The notes beneath the pieces are model-generated. The model ran no database searches and was not told where the DNA came from. It was given only the letters and a program-made list of their open reading frames with translations. The position numbers and the translations under genes are program-made. From Synechococcus sp. ATX 2A4 (GTDB lineage Bacteria > Cyanobacteriota > Cyanobacteriia > PCC-6307 > Cyanobiaceae), in contig NZ_JAGQCV010000002.1 in NCBI RefSeq assembly GCF_024346375.1, positions 235,670 to 299,669 of the forward strand: 64,000 bases of DNA, read 5' to 3'. Positions 1-11,510 of this stretch are shown here, in pieces; the first letter of the stretch is position 1; every line of letters begins with the position of its first letter.

Positions 1-438
1 GGGCAGGCCGGACGGACCGATCTCCAGGGTGGTGGGCACCTGCTCCGGCACCAGGAACGGCGTGCCCATGTCGACGCGCACGGAACCATCGGCCAGCAGC
101 TCCGGCACGATCAGGCCGGCGAGGGTTTCCACCATCCAGCGGCGGCCCGGCGCATCCCCGTCGCTGTCGGCCAGGAAACGGGCCAGGCAACGGATGCCGT
201 TGCCGCACATCTCGGGCTCGGTGCCATCGGCGTTGAAGATGCGCATGCGCAGTTCGCCGTCCTGTTCGGGCGGGAGCGCCAGGATCACCCCGTCTCCGCC
301 CACGCCGAAGCGGCGGTCGCAAAGCAAGCTCACCCGTTCGGGGGTGAGATCGAAGCAGAAATCAGCGGTGGTCGCGTTGCGCCCGTCGAGCAACAGAAAA
401 TCGTTGCCCAATCCCTGATACTTGCTGAACGCCAGCAT
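1..438 (-). CDS. dapF: Diaminopimelate epimerase, 3' end cut off by window edge
   Basis: Converts LL- to meso-diaminopimelate in lysine and peptidoglycan synthesis (cytosol). Reading the minus strand from the ATG at 438 gives a start MLAFSKYQGLGNDF, the glycine-rich segment GVGGDGV, and MCGNGIRC, which holds one of the two catalytic cysteines. About 146 residues of a usual 270-290 are present; the second catalytic Cys lies outside the window. It is divergent from the hfq-like gene with only about 32 bp between the starts. I recall dapF and hfq as neighbours in other cyanobacteria. Assignment is from motif recognition and is strong. Confidence 0.9.
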   Translation of the reverse strand, partial: MLAFSKYQGLGNDFLLLDGRNATTADFCFDLTPERVSLLCDRRFGVGGDGVILALPPEQDGELRMRIFNADGTEPEMCGNGIRCLARFLADSDGDAPGRRWMVETLAGLIVPELLADGSVRVDMGTPFLVPEQVPTTLEIGPSGLP

Positions 439-470
439 TTCCTTGTCCCGGCAGGCCTGCTTCCGATCTT

Positions 471-692
471 ATGGAGATCACCACCCTCGACCCCAGCCTC
501 CCGGGCGTACGGCAGTTGCAGCAATGGATCCGCGGACGCAACCCGTTGGAGCTGCTGCTGGTGGATTCCGTGCAGGTCACCGGCACGCTGCTCTGGCAAG
601 ACCCGGAGTTCCTGGCGCTGCGCGGTGAGAACGACGCTGACCCGGTTCTGATCAACCGCCGCATGGTGGTGTCGATCCGCACCACCTCCTGA
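471..692 (+). CDS. hfq: Short cyanobacterial Hfq-like Sm-fold protein
   Basis: The 73-residue protein has the pattern of cyanobacterial Hfq homologues: LPGVRQLQQWIRGRNPLELL, then a conserved VTGTLLWQDPEFLAL strand pair and a C-terminal INRRMVVSIR in place of the Sm2 motif of proteobacterial Hfq. It lacks the long C-terminal tail of E. coli Hfq. In model cyanobacteria the homologue affects motility and binds RNA weakly, acting with the type IV pilus base; that is family knowledge and not visible here. It starts 32 bp from divergent dapF and lies 72 bp upstream of leuS on the same strand. Confidence 0.75.
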   Translation: MEITTLDPSLPGVRQLQQWIRGRNPLELLLVDSVQVTGTLLWQDPEFLALRGENDADPVLINRRMVVSIRTTS

Positions 693-764
693 GCCGGAAA
701 CGGCTGTGGCACGATCGGGCGTGAGAGTGAACGGCTGAACCCAGCGGCCGCCGCCAAGTCCGTC

Positions 765-3503
765 GTGCCCGAGAAGCTCGTGTCCGAGAAGGTCATCGCC
801 GAGACCGGCTCCACCGTTGAGCCCCCTGCAGTGGAGCCCCCTGGAGCCGCGTCCGGCCGCGCTGATGCTCCAGAGGCGAGCCGTTACCAGCCCGCCGCGA
901 TCGAGAGCCGCTGGCAGGCGCGCTGGCAGGCCGAGGGGCTGGATGCCACGCCGGAACCCAGTCCGCAGGCTGCCGGCGACACCACGGCAACGGACCAGAC
1001 CTTCTACGCCCTCTCGATGTTCCCCTATCCCTCGGGGAACCTGCACATGGGCCATGTGCGCAACTACGTGATCACCGATGTGATCGCCCGCGTGCAGCGC
1101 CAGCGGGGCCGCAAGGTGCTGCATCCGATGGGCTGGGATGCCTTCGGCCTGCCGGCCGAGAACGCCGCGATCGAACGGGGCATCGACCCCGGCGACTGGA
1201 CCGATCGCAACATCGCCCAGATGCGTCAGCAGTTGCAACGCCTCGGCCTGTCGATCGACTGGAGCCGCGAGCTGGCCACCTGCCACACCGATTACTACCG
1301 CTGGACCCAGTGGTTGTTTCTGCAGTTCCTCGATGCTGGCCTGGCCTACCGCAAGGAGGCCACCGTCAACTGGGATCCGGTCGATCAGACCGTGCTCGCC
1401 AATGAGCAGGTGGACGGGGACGGCCGTTCCTGGCGTTCCGGCGCGCGGGTGGAGAAGCGGCAGCTGCGGCAGTGGTTTCTGCGCATCACCGCCTACGCCG
1501 ATGCCCTGCTCGACGACCTGCCGAAGCTGCAGGGCTGGCCGGAGCGGGTGCGCACGATGCAGGCCAACTGGATCGGCCGCTCGGTGGGGGCCGAGCTGGA
1601 GTTTCCGGTGCTGGCGCCGGACGGCACCGGCCAGGACACCACCATCACCGTGTTCACCACCCGTCCGGACACGGTCTACGGGGTGAGTTACCTGGTGCTG
1701 GCGCCAGAGCATCCCCTGGTGGCCACACTCACGGCGCCCGAGCAGCAGGACGCGGTGCGTGCCTTCTGTGAGCGGGTGGGGCTGCAGAGCGAGCAGGAGC
1801 GGCTGGCCGACGACCGGCCCAAGCGGGGGGTGCTACTCGGCCGCTCGGTGCGCCACCCGTTCACCGGAGAGGCGATTCCACTCTGGATCGCCGATTACGT
1901 GCTCGCCGATTACGGCACCGGAGCGGTGATGGGTGTACCGGCCCATGACCCGCGCGATTTCGTCTTCGCCCGCCAGTACGAACTGCCGGTGCGGCGGGTG
2001 ATCGTGCCGGAGGGCGCCGATGAACACGACTGGGACGGCACCGCCTGGACCGAGCCCGGTGTGCTGATCCATTCCGGGCCGTTTGACGGACAGCCGTCGG
2101 GGCAGGCGAAAGCGGCGATCGTGGCCCACGCGGAAGCGCAGGGCTGGGGCCGCGCCCGCGTGCAATTCCGGCTGCGGGATTGGCTGATCTCTCGGCAGCG
2201 CTACTGGGGCTGCCCGATTCCGGTGGTGCACTGCGACCATTGCGGCGTGGTGCCGGTGCCGGCCGAGCAGTTGCCGGTGGAGCTGCCCCGTGGCGTGGCC
2301 TTCAGCGGCAAGGGGGCGTCGCCGCTGGCCCAGCTGCACGACTGGGTCAACGTGGACTGCCCCAGCTGCGGCCGCCCCGCCCGGCGGGAGACCGACACGA
2401 TGGACACCTTCATGTGTTCCTCGTGGTATTTCCTGCGCTTCAGTGATCCCCACAACGAGGCACTGCCGTTCGCCAAGGCGACCGCCGATCAGTGGCTGCC
2501 GGTGAACCAGTACGTGGGTGGGATCGAGCACGCGATTCTGCACCTGCTCTATTCCCGCTTCTTCACCAAGGTGCTGCGTGACCGGGGCCTGCTCAGCTTT
2601 GATGAGCCGTTCCAGCGCCTGCTCACCCAGGGCATGGTGCAGAGCCTCACCTACAAAAATCCCCACACCGGCAAATACATCGCTCCAGCCGACGTGGCGG
2701 ATGCCAATGATCCCCGCGATCCGATCAATGGCGAGCGGCTGGACGTGTTCTTCGAGAAAATGTCGAAGTCGAAGCACAACGGCGTGGATCCTGCCGCCGT
2801 GATCGATCGCTACGGCGCCGACACCGCCCGCATGTTCATCCTGTTCAAAGCGCCGCCGGAAAAGGATCTGGAATGGGACGCCGCCGATGTGGAAGGTCAG
2901 TTCCGCTTTCTGCAGCGGGTGTGGCGGCAGGTGCAGGGCGCCCGCAGCCGGGGCGTGTCGATGGCGGCCCCAGCCCAGCGCGAGCTGCTGGTCGCCGTGG
3001 CGAAGGCGTCTGGGAGCGACCGGGAACTGCGCCGCTGCGTGCATGCGGCGATCGCCGCGATCAGCGATGACCTCGCCGATGGCCGCTACCAGTTCAACAC
3101 CGCCGTTTCGGAGCTGATGAAGCTCAGCAATGCCATCGGCAGCCACCTGGAGGCCGCTTCTGCGGCGGTGGCCGAAGAGGCGGTGCGCACCCTGCTGGTG
3201 CTGCTGGCTCCCTTCGCCCCTCACCTGGCCGAAGAATTGTGGGAGCAGCTTGGCGGCGCCGGCAGTGTGCACCGTCAGCGCTGGCCCGAACTGGATCCGG
3301 CCGCCCTGGCGCAGGACACCATCGCCCTGGTGATTCAGGTGAAAGGGAAGGTGCGGGGCAGCCTTGATGTGCCCGCTGACGCTGATGCCGCGACCCTGGA
3401 GCGCCTGGCCCTCGACAGTGACATCGCCCGCAAGTGGCTCGACGGCCAAGCGCCCCGGCGCGTGATCGTGGTGCCCGGCAAGCTCGTGAACCTGGTGCCC
3501 TGA
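765..3503 (+). CDS. leuS: Leucyl-tRNA synthetase
   Basis: Class Ia aminoacyl-tRNA synthetase that charges tRNA-Leu. The 912-residue product has the HIGH-type signature HMGH at residues 94-97, a cysteine-rich zinc module (HCDHCG and later CPSCG), the [13 protein letters not shown] segment and [12 protein letters not shown] as the KMSKS loop. The CP1 editing domain lies between roughly residues 240 and 430. The GTG start gives an N-terminal extension of about 40 residues rich in Pro/Ala before [11 protein letters not shown], where most homologues begin, so a later start is possible. It ends 34 bp from the convergent fghA. Confidence 0.97.
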   Translation: MPEKLVSEKVIAETGSTVEPPAVEPPGAASGRADAPEASRYQPAAIESRWQARWQAEGLDATPEPSPQAAGDTTATDQTFYALSMFPYPSGNLHMGHVRNYVITDVIARVQRQRGRKVLHPMGWDAFGLPAENAAIERGIDPGDWTDRNIAQMRQQLQRLGLSIDWSRELATCHTDYYRWTQWLFLQFLDAGLAYRKEATVNWDPVDQTVLANEQVDGDGRSWRSGARVEKRQLRQWFLRITAYADALLDDLPKLQGWPERVRTMQANWIGRSVGAELEFPVLAPDGTGQDTTITVFTTRPDTVYGVSYLVLAPEHPLVATLTAPEQQDAVRAFCERVGLQSEQERLADDRPKRGVLLGRSVRHPFTGEAIPLWIADYVLADYGTGAVMGVPAHDPRDFVFARQYELPVRRVIVPEGADEHDWDGTAWTEPGVLIHSGPFDGQPSGQAKAAIVAHAEAQGWGRARVQFRLRDWLISRQRYWGCPIPVVHCDHCGVVPVPAEQLPVELPRGVAFSGKGASPLAQLHDWVNVDCPSCGRPARRETDTMDTFMCSSWYFLRFSDPHNEALPFAKATADQWLPVNQYVGGIEHAILHLLYSRFFTKVLRDRGLLSFDEPFQRLLTQGMVQSLTYKNPHTGKYIAPADVADANDPRDPINGERLDVFFEKMSKSKHNGVDPAAVIDRYGADTARMFILFKAPPEKDLEWDAADVEGQFRFLQRVWRQVQGARSRGVSMAAPAQRELLVAVAKASGSDRELRRCVHAAIAAISDDLADGRYQFNTAVSELMKLSNAIGSHLEAASAAVAEEAVRTLLVLLAPFAPHLAEELWEQLGGAGSVHRQRWPELDPAALAQDTIALVIQVKGKVRGSLDVPADADAATLERLALDSDIARKWLDGQAPRRVIVVPGKLVNLVP

Positions 3504-3537
3504 ACCTTGCTTCCCTGCGCCCTTGCCCAATGGCTGT

Positions 3538-4440
3538 TCAGGCCAGCAGGGCGGCGGCGTGGTGGCGCAGGTGGTCGTCGATGAAGCTGGCGATGAAGAA
3601 GTAGCTGTGGTCGTAGCCGGGCTGCAGGCGCAGCTCCAGGGGGTGGACGGCGGCGGCAGCGGCGGTGCGCAGCTGATCGGGTTGGAGCTGTTCGTCGAGG
3701 AACGGGTCGGCGCTGCCCTGATCCACCAGCAGTGGCAAACGTTCGGACGCCTGGGCGATCAGGCTGCAGGCATCCCAGGCGGCCCAGCTGCGGCGATCAG
3801 GCCCCAGGTACCCACTGAAGGCCTTCTCCCCCCAGGGACAGGCGCTGGGGTGGGCGATGGGCGCGAACGCCGACACCGAGCGGTAGCGGCCCGGGTTGCG
3901 CAGGGCGCACACCAGGGCTCCGTGGCCCCCCATCGAGTGGCCGCTCACCCCGCGCCGCCCGTTGAGCGGCAGGGCGCTCTCCAGCAAGGCGGGGAGTTCT
4001 GCCACCACGTAGTCGTGCATGCGGTAGTGGGTGGCCCAGGGGGCTTCGCTGGCATTCAGGTAGAACCCCGCTCCCAGGCCGAAATCCCAGGCGCCGTCGG
4101 GGTCGCCCGGCACGTCTTCGCCCCGGGGGCTGGTGTCGGGGGCCACCAGGGCCAGGCCCAGGGCGGCTGCCAGTCGCTGGGCGCCCGCCTTCTGCGCCAT
4201 GGTCTCGTCGGTGCAGGTGAGCCCCGAGAGCCAGTAAAGAGCAGGCACCCGGGCGCCGGCGAGCGCCTGCGGGGGCAGAAAGACCGACACATGCATGCTG
4301 CACCCCAGCACGCTGGAACGATGGCGGTAGCGGCGTTGGGCGCCACCGAAGCACCGGCTTTCACTGATGGCTTCGAGAAGGAAGTCGCTCACGTGCTGAA
4401 ACGCCGCAGAAGGGTAGGAATCGTTGCTGGGTCTGGACAT
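3538..4440 (-). CDS. fghA: S-formylglutathione hydrolase
   Basis: Hydrolyses S-formylglutathione to formate and glutathione, the second step of glutathione-dependent formaldehyde detoxification. The alpha/beta-hydrolase nucleophile elbow [10 protein letters not shown], the oxyanion region [12 protein letters not shown] and the C-terminal catalytic His in GYDHSYFFI are all present. The ATG at 4440 gives 300 residues, about 20 longer than usual. A GTG at the Val of [10 protein letters not shown] is an alternative start that fits family length better. It follows adhC on the same strand after about 110 bp, which supports a shared pathway. Confidence 0.93.
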   Translation of the reverse strand: MSRPSNDSYPSAAFQHVSDFLLEAISESRCFGGAQRRYRHRSSVLGCSMHVSVFLPPQALAGARVPALYWLSGLTCTDETMAQKAGAQRLAAALGLALVAPDTSPRGEDVPGDPDGAWDFGLGAGFYLNASEAPWATHYRMHDYVVAELPALLESALPLNGRRGVSGHSMGGHGALVCALRNPGRYRSVSAFAPIAHPSACPWGEKAFSGYLGPDRRSWAAWDACSLIAQASERLPLLVDQGSADPFLDEQLQPDQLRTAAAAAVHPLELRLQPGYDHSYFFIASFIDDHLRHHAAALLA

Positions 4441-4550
4441 GTGCCCGACCAGGGGCTGGATGGTGTTCCCGAGCAGGGGTCAAGGTGGACTGTGCTTGGA
4501 CCTGGTCAGGCCCGAGCGGCAGAACAGGCTCATGGCGCTCTCCCGTTGGC

Positions 4551-5714
<1,164 letters not shown>

Positions 5715-7316
5715 TCAGGAAAGGCGAAACACCAGGGAGGAGGGGGTGCCCCAATCGCCGCTGGCCACATAGCCGCGGGGATTGCCGCAGAGGTGGCGCA
5801 GGATCCAGAACAACGGCTCGGGGCTGTCGATGCCGAGCTGGAGCTGCAGGCTGGCCAGATCCTGGGACTTGCCATCGGCCAGCACCGCCTCCAGCCGGCT
5901 TTGCAGGTCAAGGATCACGGCGGCCGCCTTCTTGCCCGCCTCCACGCCAGGCTGGTCGTAGGCGTTGATGTTCACCAGCTCTGCGTAGAGCCCCACCGCC
6001 CGCTCGAACAACGCCACCAGGGCGCCGAGCAGGCGGGCATCGAAGCGCCGCATGCTGAGCGTGATGCTCTGCCGTCCCCCTTCCGAGAGAGCGGCGCGGG
6101 TGCCCTGCAGGAAGCCGTCCAGGTAGTCGCCCGGATGGTCCCCATGCAGGGGCGGCACGTCGCTGGGGTCTTCGAGCACTTCGATAAATGTGACGAAAAA
6201 GTTGTCGATGCCGTCACGCAGTTGCTGCACGTAGGCGTGCTGGTCGGTGGAGCCCTTGTTGCCGTACACGGCGATGCCCTGGTGGGCGGGTTCACCGTCG
6301 CGGTCGAGCCGTTTTCCCAGCGACTCCATCACCAGCTGCTGCAGGTAGCGGCTGAACACCTCCAGTCGGTCGCGGTAAGGCAACACCACCATGTCCCGGT
6401 GGCCTTTGCCGTTGCCGGCCACGTGCCAGGCCGCCGCCATCAGGGCCGCCGGATTGGCGGTGAGCTCGGGCACCCGGGTGGCCACATCCATCTCGGCGGC
6501 ACCGGCCAGGAAGCCGCGCAGATCCGCGTTGATCAAGGCGGCCGGCAGCAAGCCCACGGCGCTGGTGATGCTGGTGCGGCCGCCGACCCAATCGAACATG
6601 TCGAAGCGGCGCAGCCAGCGCTCCTCCACCGCCAGCCGGTCGAGCTGGCTGCCGGTCATCGTGACCGCCACTGCCTGATCGGCCCAGCTGCCGCCCAGCG
6701 CCTCCAGCCGGGCCCGCGCCTGCTCCATGCCCAGCCGCGGCTCCGGCGTGCCGCCCGATTTGCTCACCACCACCATCAAGGTGGTGCGCAGCCGCTCGCC
6801 AAGGCCAGCCAGGGTGCGGCTGAACCCCTGCGGATCGACGTTGTCGAAGAAATGAAAGGGCAGGCCCTGCCCCTGCTGTTCCAGCGCCCGCAGGATCAGC
6901 AGCGGCCCAAGGCCGGAGCCGCCGATGCCGATCCACAGCACATCGGTGAAGGGTGTCAGGCCCGGCGTTTGGACCTCGCCGGAGAGCACCTGTTGGGCGA
7001 AGGCTTCAATGCCGTCGATTTCCTGGCGGATGTGGGTGCCGATGGCTGGCTCAGGCGCCAGCTGTGGAGCACGCAACCAGTAGTGGCCCACCTGGCGCCC
7101 TTCATCCGGGTTGGCAATGGCGCCCGCCTCCAGCGCCTCCATGGCCTTGAACGCGGCGGTGAAGGCGGGGGTCAGAGCCTCGAGATGCTGGGGGGTCACC
7201 GCCATGCGGCTCACATCCAGCCACATCCCCAGCCCTTCGTGGTGCCAGAGCAGCGAACAGAACCGTTGCCACTGTTCCGCCGAAGCCTGGGGCTTGAAGT
7301 CTGGAAACGTCGTCAT
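5715..7316 (-). CDS. pgi: Glucose-6-phosphate isomerase
   Basis: Interconverts glucose-6-phosphate and fructose-6-phosphate in glycolysis, gluconeogenesis and glycogen metabolism. The 533-residue protein carries the sugar-phosphate-binding features of the SIS fold: LWIGIGGSGLGPLL, VVSKSGGTPEPRLG, FDWVGGRTSITSAVGLLP and NKGSTDQHAYVQQL. Length and start agree with cyanobacterial Pgi. It lies 45 bp upstream of adhC on the same strand. The upstream gap to the divergent gene at 7516 is about 200 bp and probably holds both promoters. Confidence 0.96.
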   Translation of the reverse strand: MTTFPDFKPQASAEQWQRFCSLLWHHEGLGMWLDVSRMAVTPQHLEALTPAFTAAFKAMEALEAGAIANPDEGRQVGHYWLRAPQLAPEPAIGTHIRQEIDGIEAFAQQVLSGEVQTPGLTPFTDVLWIGIGGSGLGPLLILRALEQQGQGLPFHFFDNVDPQGFSRTLAGLGERLRTTLMVVVSKSGGTPEPRLGMEQARARLEALGGSWADQAVAVTMTGSQLDRLAVEERWLRRFDMFDWVGGRTSITSAVGLLPAALINADLRGFLAGAAEMDVATRVPELTANPAALMAAAWHVAGNGKGHRDMVVLPYRDRLEVFSRYLQQLVMESLGKRLDRDGEPAHQGIAVYGNKGSTDQHAYVQQLRDGIDNFFVTFIEVLEDPSDVPPLHGDHPGDYLDGFLQGTRAALSEGGRQSITLSMRRFDARLLGALVALFERAVGLYAELVNINAYDQPGVEAGKKAAAVILDLQSRLEAVLADGKSQDLASLQLQLGIDSPEPLFWILRHLCGNPRGYVASGDWGTPSSLVFRLS

Positions 7317-7515
7317 GCGCCCTGGTGGAAGTGACAGGTTCTGGCGATGAACCTATCGGTGGAATCGCCCGTAGAACCGTGACAGGGCCGATCGCCGTGA
7401 GCCGGAACACCCGTGAGGCGGATTTGTATGGACGGCCACACAAACGGCCCAAGCGTTGGGAGGAGCAAGACAACGCCAGTAGAGTTATATTTCACAATTC
7501 ATTCCAAAACCCGGT

Positions 7516-8385
7516 TTGAAGGCTGCCGTGAAGCTACGCGTTCCGCTTGGCGCCCTTCGCACACCGGCGTTGCTGCGAGCCTCCAGCTGGGTTTTCGCCC
7601 TGGGCCTGCTCAACGGGCTGGTGTCCACGGTGCGGCATCCGGATGCGCCGTCGGTAGCTCTGTTGGTGGAGCCCGGTCTCAACACCAGCATTGGAGCCCC
7701 GAACAGCAAGCCCGCCAAGCTCGCGGTCAACGGACTACGCCCCAATCCGGTCGATTTCACCCCCGAAGAGCTGCGCGAGTTGCAGCGCCGCTTCGGGGTG
7801 CATGGGCCCCAGCCGAAGCTGGCCCAGCTGCTCACCCATGGCATGGATCAGCTCACACCGCTGCGGGCCAACACCTTCAGCCGCATCGAGGAGCTGAAGC
7901 CGGTGATCGTGAGCGAGTCACGGCGGCTTGGTGTGAACCCGATGCTGGTAGCCGCCGTGCTGTTTGATGAGATTCAACGGGCGAAACCGGGCGAAGATCT
8001 GCCGATGGCCGCCGATTCCGGCCTGTTCAAGACGCACGGCCCCGCTCAGCTGGGGGTTGATGAATTCGTGCATCAGGGGCTGCTGAGCCCGGATGCCAGT
8101 CCGGAGGAGCGGGCCGCCGCGCGGCGGGAGCTGCTCATCCCCGAGCGCAACGTGCAGTTGCTGGTGGGCAAGTTCCACCGCCTCTCCACGCTGCTGGGCT
8201 TCCCCTCGAACCGCATCCTGGAAGCCAGCGCCGGGCCGCGCGATGCCAAGGCGCTCGCCACCTTGGCCTATCTGCACAACGGCAAGCTGGATTATCCGGC
8301 GCGCATCCTCAGCTACATGCAGGATCCTGCCCTCCACGCCCTCATCTACAGCGAGCGCCGGCCCCAGTTTTCACCGCTGATCTGA
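7516..8385 (+). CDS. Secreted hypothetical protein with lysozyme-like (transglycosylase-type) helical core
   Basis: Not firmly recognised. The 289-residue product starts with a basic N-terminus and a hydrophobic stretch (residues about 18-35), suggesting a signal peptide or anchor. The middle, ESRRLGVNPMLVAAVLFDEI followed by about 25 residues and GPAQLGVDEF, resembles the helix-Glu-helix layout of soluble lytic transglycosylase or DUF1402-like proteins. A later segment with AYLHNGKLDYPARI fits the same fold. The start is uncertain: TTG at 7516 or GTG at 7528. It stands alone between divergent pgi and the convergent amidase gene. A peptidoglycan role is an inference, encouraged by the amidase next door. 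Confidence 0.6.
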   Translation: MKAAVKLRVPLGALRTPALLRASSWVFALGLLNGLVSTVRHPDAPSVALLVEPGLNTSIGAPNSKPAKLAVNGLRPNPVDFTPEELRELQRRFGVHGPQPKLAQLLTHGMDQLTPLRANTFSRIEELKPVIVSESRRLGVNPMLVAAVLFDEIQRAKPGEDLPMAADSGLFKTHGPAQLGVDEFVHQGLLSPDASPEERAAARRELLIPERNVQLLVGKFHRLSTLLGFPSNRILEASAGPRDAKALATLAYLHNGKLDYPARILSYMQDPALHALIYSERRPQFSPLI

Positions 8386-8497
8386 GCCGTTTCCAGCTCT
8401 TCAGGAGGCGTTCGACAGCCAGTTGCCCCGAGCCGGTGGCCTCCAGTCAGTGACATCTAGCGGATGGCTCTGCTGCCAGCTCCGCTGGCCACAGGTT

Positions 8498-9451
8498 TCA
8501 GCTGGCCTTGCAGAGCATGCCGAGTGCCGCGAGCCGCGTCTGCAACTCCGGCCAGAGGAAGCTGCGGGGATCGGCCCTCTCCCCACCGAGGTCCACATAG
8601 CGGTGCGTGGTGATGTTCTGGGGTGGGATCTGGAAGCGCCGCATCCAGTCGGTCAGCACCACCGCCAGGGCGTCGTACTGGGCGGCGCTGTAGCCGCTGT
8701 GCTGGGCATCGGCATCTTCCCCATCCAGCGGCGTTTCAAGGCTCAGGTGCAGGGCGAAATTGTTCACCGATCCGCCCACATTCGGGTTGGTCATCACCCA
8801 CTGGCCGTTGAAGGCGGAGTTGCCGGCGCCGAAGGCGCGATAGGCGGGATCGAGCGTCTGCACCACCTGCCCGTCCTCGCCGATCATCAGGTGGTAGCTC
8901 ACCTGGTCTTCATCGCGGGGGTGGGGGGTGAGGAAGGTCTGCACCGCCGATTGCATGCCGTAGACCGTTTCGTGCAGCACCACCACGCGGGGGGTGGGAT
9001 TCACTGGGTTGCCGAAGGCATCGCTGCGGAAGCGGCTGCCGTAGTTGGTGGGATCAATGGTGAGGCGCTGCATCCCTGTTGGCAGAGCGGCCACCATCGC
9101 TTCCAGGCGGCGGCTCAGTTGTGGATCGGCCGTGCACTGGCGGCGCAGGGGGCTCACCCAGCGGTCGTGCGCCGGTGGAGCTGGAGCGGGGCGGGCCTTG
9201 GGAGCCACGGTGGTGGCGGGGGCTGAAGGGCCGGCGCGGGGCGATCCCACCTGCTCGAGCAGTTCCAGCAAGGAGGGGGTCTGGCTGGAGGGGTTGCTGG
9301 CAGAGATCTCACGGCCCACCCAGCCCAGCCCGCCCAGACCCAGTACAGCTGCAGCAGCCAGAGCCAGCGCGCCGCCCCGCTCGGGTGCAAGCTGGCGGGC
9401 GCGCACCACCAGGGTGCGGACGTGGTTCAACACGGAACCACCTGCAGCCAT
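8498..9451 (-). CDS. N-acetylmuramoyl-L-alanine amidase (Amidase_2/PGRP fold), membrane-anchored
   Basis: Predicted zinc amidase that cleaves the stem peptide from muramic acid. Residues about 25-45 form a single N-terminal hydrophobic segment, followed by a Pro/Ala-rich linker. The catalytic domain shows VVVLHETVYG (first zinc His), VSYHLMIGEDGQVVQ, and THRYVDLGGERADPRSFLWP (second zinc His plus Asp in the usual ligand region). The 317-residue length suits an anchored periplasmic enzyme. Its first 25 bp overlap the end of the upstream M61 peptidase gene on the same strand, so translation is probably coupled. Confidence 0.85.
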   Translation of the reverse strand: MAAGGSVLNHVRTLVVRARQLAPERGGALALAAAAVLGLGGLGWVGREISASNPSSQTPSLLELLEQVGSPRAGPSAPATTVAPKARPAPAPPAHDRWVSPLRRQCTADPQLSRRLEAMVAALPTGMQRLTIDPTNYGSRFRSDAFGNPVNPTPRVVVLHETVYGMQSAVQTFLTPHPRDEDQVSYHLMIGEDGQVVQTLDPAYRAFGAGNSAFNGQWVMTNPNVGGSVNNFALHLSLETPLDGEDADAQHSGYSAAQYDALAVVLTDWMRRFQIPPQNITTHRYVDLGGERADPRSFLWPELQTRLAALGMLCKAS

Positions 9452-11169
9452 TGCTCGCGCAGGGCCAGCGCCGCCGCTGAACAGCCGGGATCGACCTGCA
9501 GGCTCCAGCTCTTCACTGCCGGCGTGGTGGGCTGCAGGGTGAGGGCGCGCAGCTTGCCGTGACGCCCGATCGTGAGGGTGTGCTTGTGGCCTTCCTGCAG
9601 CCGTTGGCTGAGATCGCCGGGCTTGCGCAGCCGCCAGCCATCCAGGGCGATCAGCTCATCGCCCACGCACAGGCCCGCCGCTTCCGCCGGGCTGTGGCGT
9701 GCCACCTTCTGGGCGCTCAGGCCCGATGCGGACGCCGCGCTGAGCAGACCGGTGGCTGGAGCGCTGTCCGGGTGCGGCATCAGCACAAGGCCCACGCTGC
9801 CGAGCGCTTCGTGCAGGGGCGGATCCTCCAGCCCATCGAGCCAGGCCGGCAGCTGATCGCGCAACGCGGGCAGCTGGGCGCCGAAGGCGTCGATCAGATC
9901 GACCTCGCTGTAGCCCCGTCGCCAACGGCCGCGCGTCTGCCACAGCTCGCGCAGCACCACCGCCAGAGACGACCCAGCCCGGCGCAGACGCAGATCCAGC
10001 ACAAGGGCCATCACGGCACCTTTGAGGTAATAGCTGATCTGATTGTCCCCGCTGTAGGCGTCTTGCCGGTAGAGCTTCACCCAGGCTTCCTGGCTGCTCT
10101 GGCGCAGGGTCTGGCCCAGCAGGCGGCCGGGGGTGAGCAGGTAGCGGCTGATCTCAGCGCCGAGGTCGTCCAGCAGGCCGGCGTCGGTGCCGATGCCAGC
10201 CAGCCGCGGCAGGAACTGGTCGTAGTAGCTGGTTACCCCCTCGGCGAACCAGAGGCTGGGCACGACTGTGGGGCGGTCGTAGTCGATCGGGGTGAGCTCC
10301 GCCGGCCGCAGCCGCCGCACGTTCCACTGGTGCAGGTATTCATGGCCCACCAGCTGGAGAAACCTGCGGTAGCCGCCAGGCTTGGCCAGCTCCTCCACGC
10401 CGTACTGCAGCACGGTGGCGTTGTCGTGCTCAAGGCCACCGAAGCCGCGCTCCAGCAGGTGCAGCACAAACAGGTACGAGGGAGCGGCCGGAGCCGCTTC
10501 ACCCATCAGCCGGCAGCAGGCGGAGCAAACAGCGGCCACGTCGTCAAGCAGCTGCGGGTGGCGCTCCAGCAGCGGATCGGGGTTTCCCCCCACCGCCGAC
10601 CAGCACACCCAACGGTGCGGCACCCCGTGGACCACGAACCCATGCCAGCGGTGCGGTCCCGCCTCCACCGGGGTATCCACCAGCTGGTCGAAGCTGTCGG
10701 CGATCCAGCGATGTTCGCTGGGCCCGTTGAGAAACGGCAGCGGCACGAACGGCTGCCAGCCATCGGGCAACAGCAGCTGCAGGTGGTGGGGCGCCCAGCG
10801 CGCCCCGTTCACCTGCAGGGCCAGGGCCGCCAGGGCCAGGCTGGCGTGGTCGTCGTCGAGGTGGCAGGTGCGCACCGTGAGCTCGGTGGCCATGGCGGCG
10901 TAGTGCACCTCCACTGGCAGCAAGTGCTCGAGCTGGGCGGTCCACACCGATGGCTCACGCCTCACCAGCGGCACTGCCTCCCCAGCTTGAAGCAGCTCCA
11001 GGTTCTGCAACTGGCGCACGTAATCGCGCTGCAGGTAGGAGCCTGGCGTCCACACCGGCAGCCGCAGCTCCATCGCCTGGTGGGTGGGGGTGAAGCGAAG
11101 CCGACAACGGATCAGATGCTGGCGAGATGCCGTCAGATCCAGTGTGAGCTCCACCGGATCCAAGGGCAT
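9427..11169 (-). CDS. M61 family glycyl aminopeptidase-like metallopeptidase with PDZ domain
   Basis: Gluzincin zinc peptidase. The signature VGHEYLHQWNVRRL contains HExxH, and the downstream glutamate lies in SLWFAEGVTSYYDQ, as in family M61. An N-terminal beta-rich domain (about residues 1-190) precedes the catalytic core, and a C-terminal PDZ domain (about 480-560, with SPAEAAGLCVGDELIALDGW) follows. Length 580 is normal for the family. No clear signal peptide is visible. It overlaps the downstream amidase gene by 25 bp and touches the upstream Ycf35-like gene by one base (stop/start TGATG), suggesting one operon. Confidence 0.9.
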   Translation of the reverse strand: MPLDPVELTLDLTASRQHLIRCRLRFTPTHQAMELRLPVWTPGSYLQRDYVRQLQNLELLQAGEAVPLVRREPSVWTAQLEHLLPVEVHYAAMATELTVRTCHLDDDHASLALAALALQVNGARWAPHHLQLLLPDGWQPFVPLPFLNGPSEHRWIADSFDQLVDTPVEAGPHRWHGFVVHGVPHRWVCWSAVGGNPDPLLERHPQLLDDVAAVCSACCRLMGEAAPAAPSYLFVLHLLERGFGGLEHDNATVLQYGVEELAKPGGYRRFLQLVGHEYLHQWNVRRLRPAELTPIDYDRPTVVPSLWFAEGVTSYYDQFLPRLAGIGTDAGLLDDLGAEISRYLLTPGRLLGQTLRQSSQEAWVKLYRQDAYSGDNQISYYLKGAVMALVLDLRLRRAGSSLAVVLRELWQTRGRWRRGYSEVDLIDAFGAQLPALRDQLPAWLDGLEDPPLHEALGSVGLVLMPHPDSAPATGLLSAASASGLSAQKVARHSPAEAAGLCVGDELIALDGWRLRKPGDLSQRLQEGHKHTLTIGRHGKLRALTLQPTTPAVKSWSLQVDPGCSAAALALREQWLQVVPC

Positions 11170-11510
11170 CAGCCGGCGAGGTGAACGTGAGCCTGGGGCA
11201 GCTCGCGCAGCGCCTGGGCGACGGCGACGCGGGCGGCGTAGCTGCGGGTGACCGCCGCCAGGAACCGCTGCACATCGAGGGAGCGGCTGAGACGCTGCAG
11301 ATCCCCCACCACGGCCAGGGAGCCGTCGCGCTGGCGCTGCCAGCCCAGCTGGTCGCCGGCGAGGTGCACCTTCACAGCCACCGGCACCTGCTCGTCGCTG
11401 AAGCCCTGAAGCACCCCACCGAACTGCGGACTCGCACCGAGTTCCTCAAGGGTGACGACCAAGTGATCGAGATCGCTCACGACCGTTGGCAGGATGGAAA
11501 GGTGGGACAT
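11169..11510 (-). CDS. ycf35: Ycf35-like DUF1257 protein
   Basis: Starting at the ATG at 11510 the product is MSHLSILPTVVSDLDHLVVT and so on, 113 residues, matching the start and size of Ycf35/DUF1257 proteins of cyanobacteria and algal plastids. The function of that family is not established. The open frame extends upstream to 11711, but the family begins at MSHxS, so the longer version is rejected. Its first codons overlap the start of the divergent purN by a few bases. Its stop overlaps the start codon of the M61 peptidase gene (TGATG). Confidence 0.8.
   Translation of the reverse strand: MSHLSILPTVVSDLDHLVVTLEELGASPQFGGVLQGFSDEQVPVAVKVHLAGDQLGWQRQRDGSLAVVGDLQRLSRSLDVQRFLAAVTRSYAARVAVAQALRELPQAHVHLAG

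Noticed and set aside
330..1712. Long minus-strand frame of 460 codons opposite leuS
   Set aside because: Pro/Arg/Gly/His-rich composition typical of antisense of a GC-rich gene; leuS is unmistakable on the plus strand.
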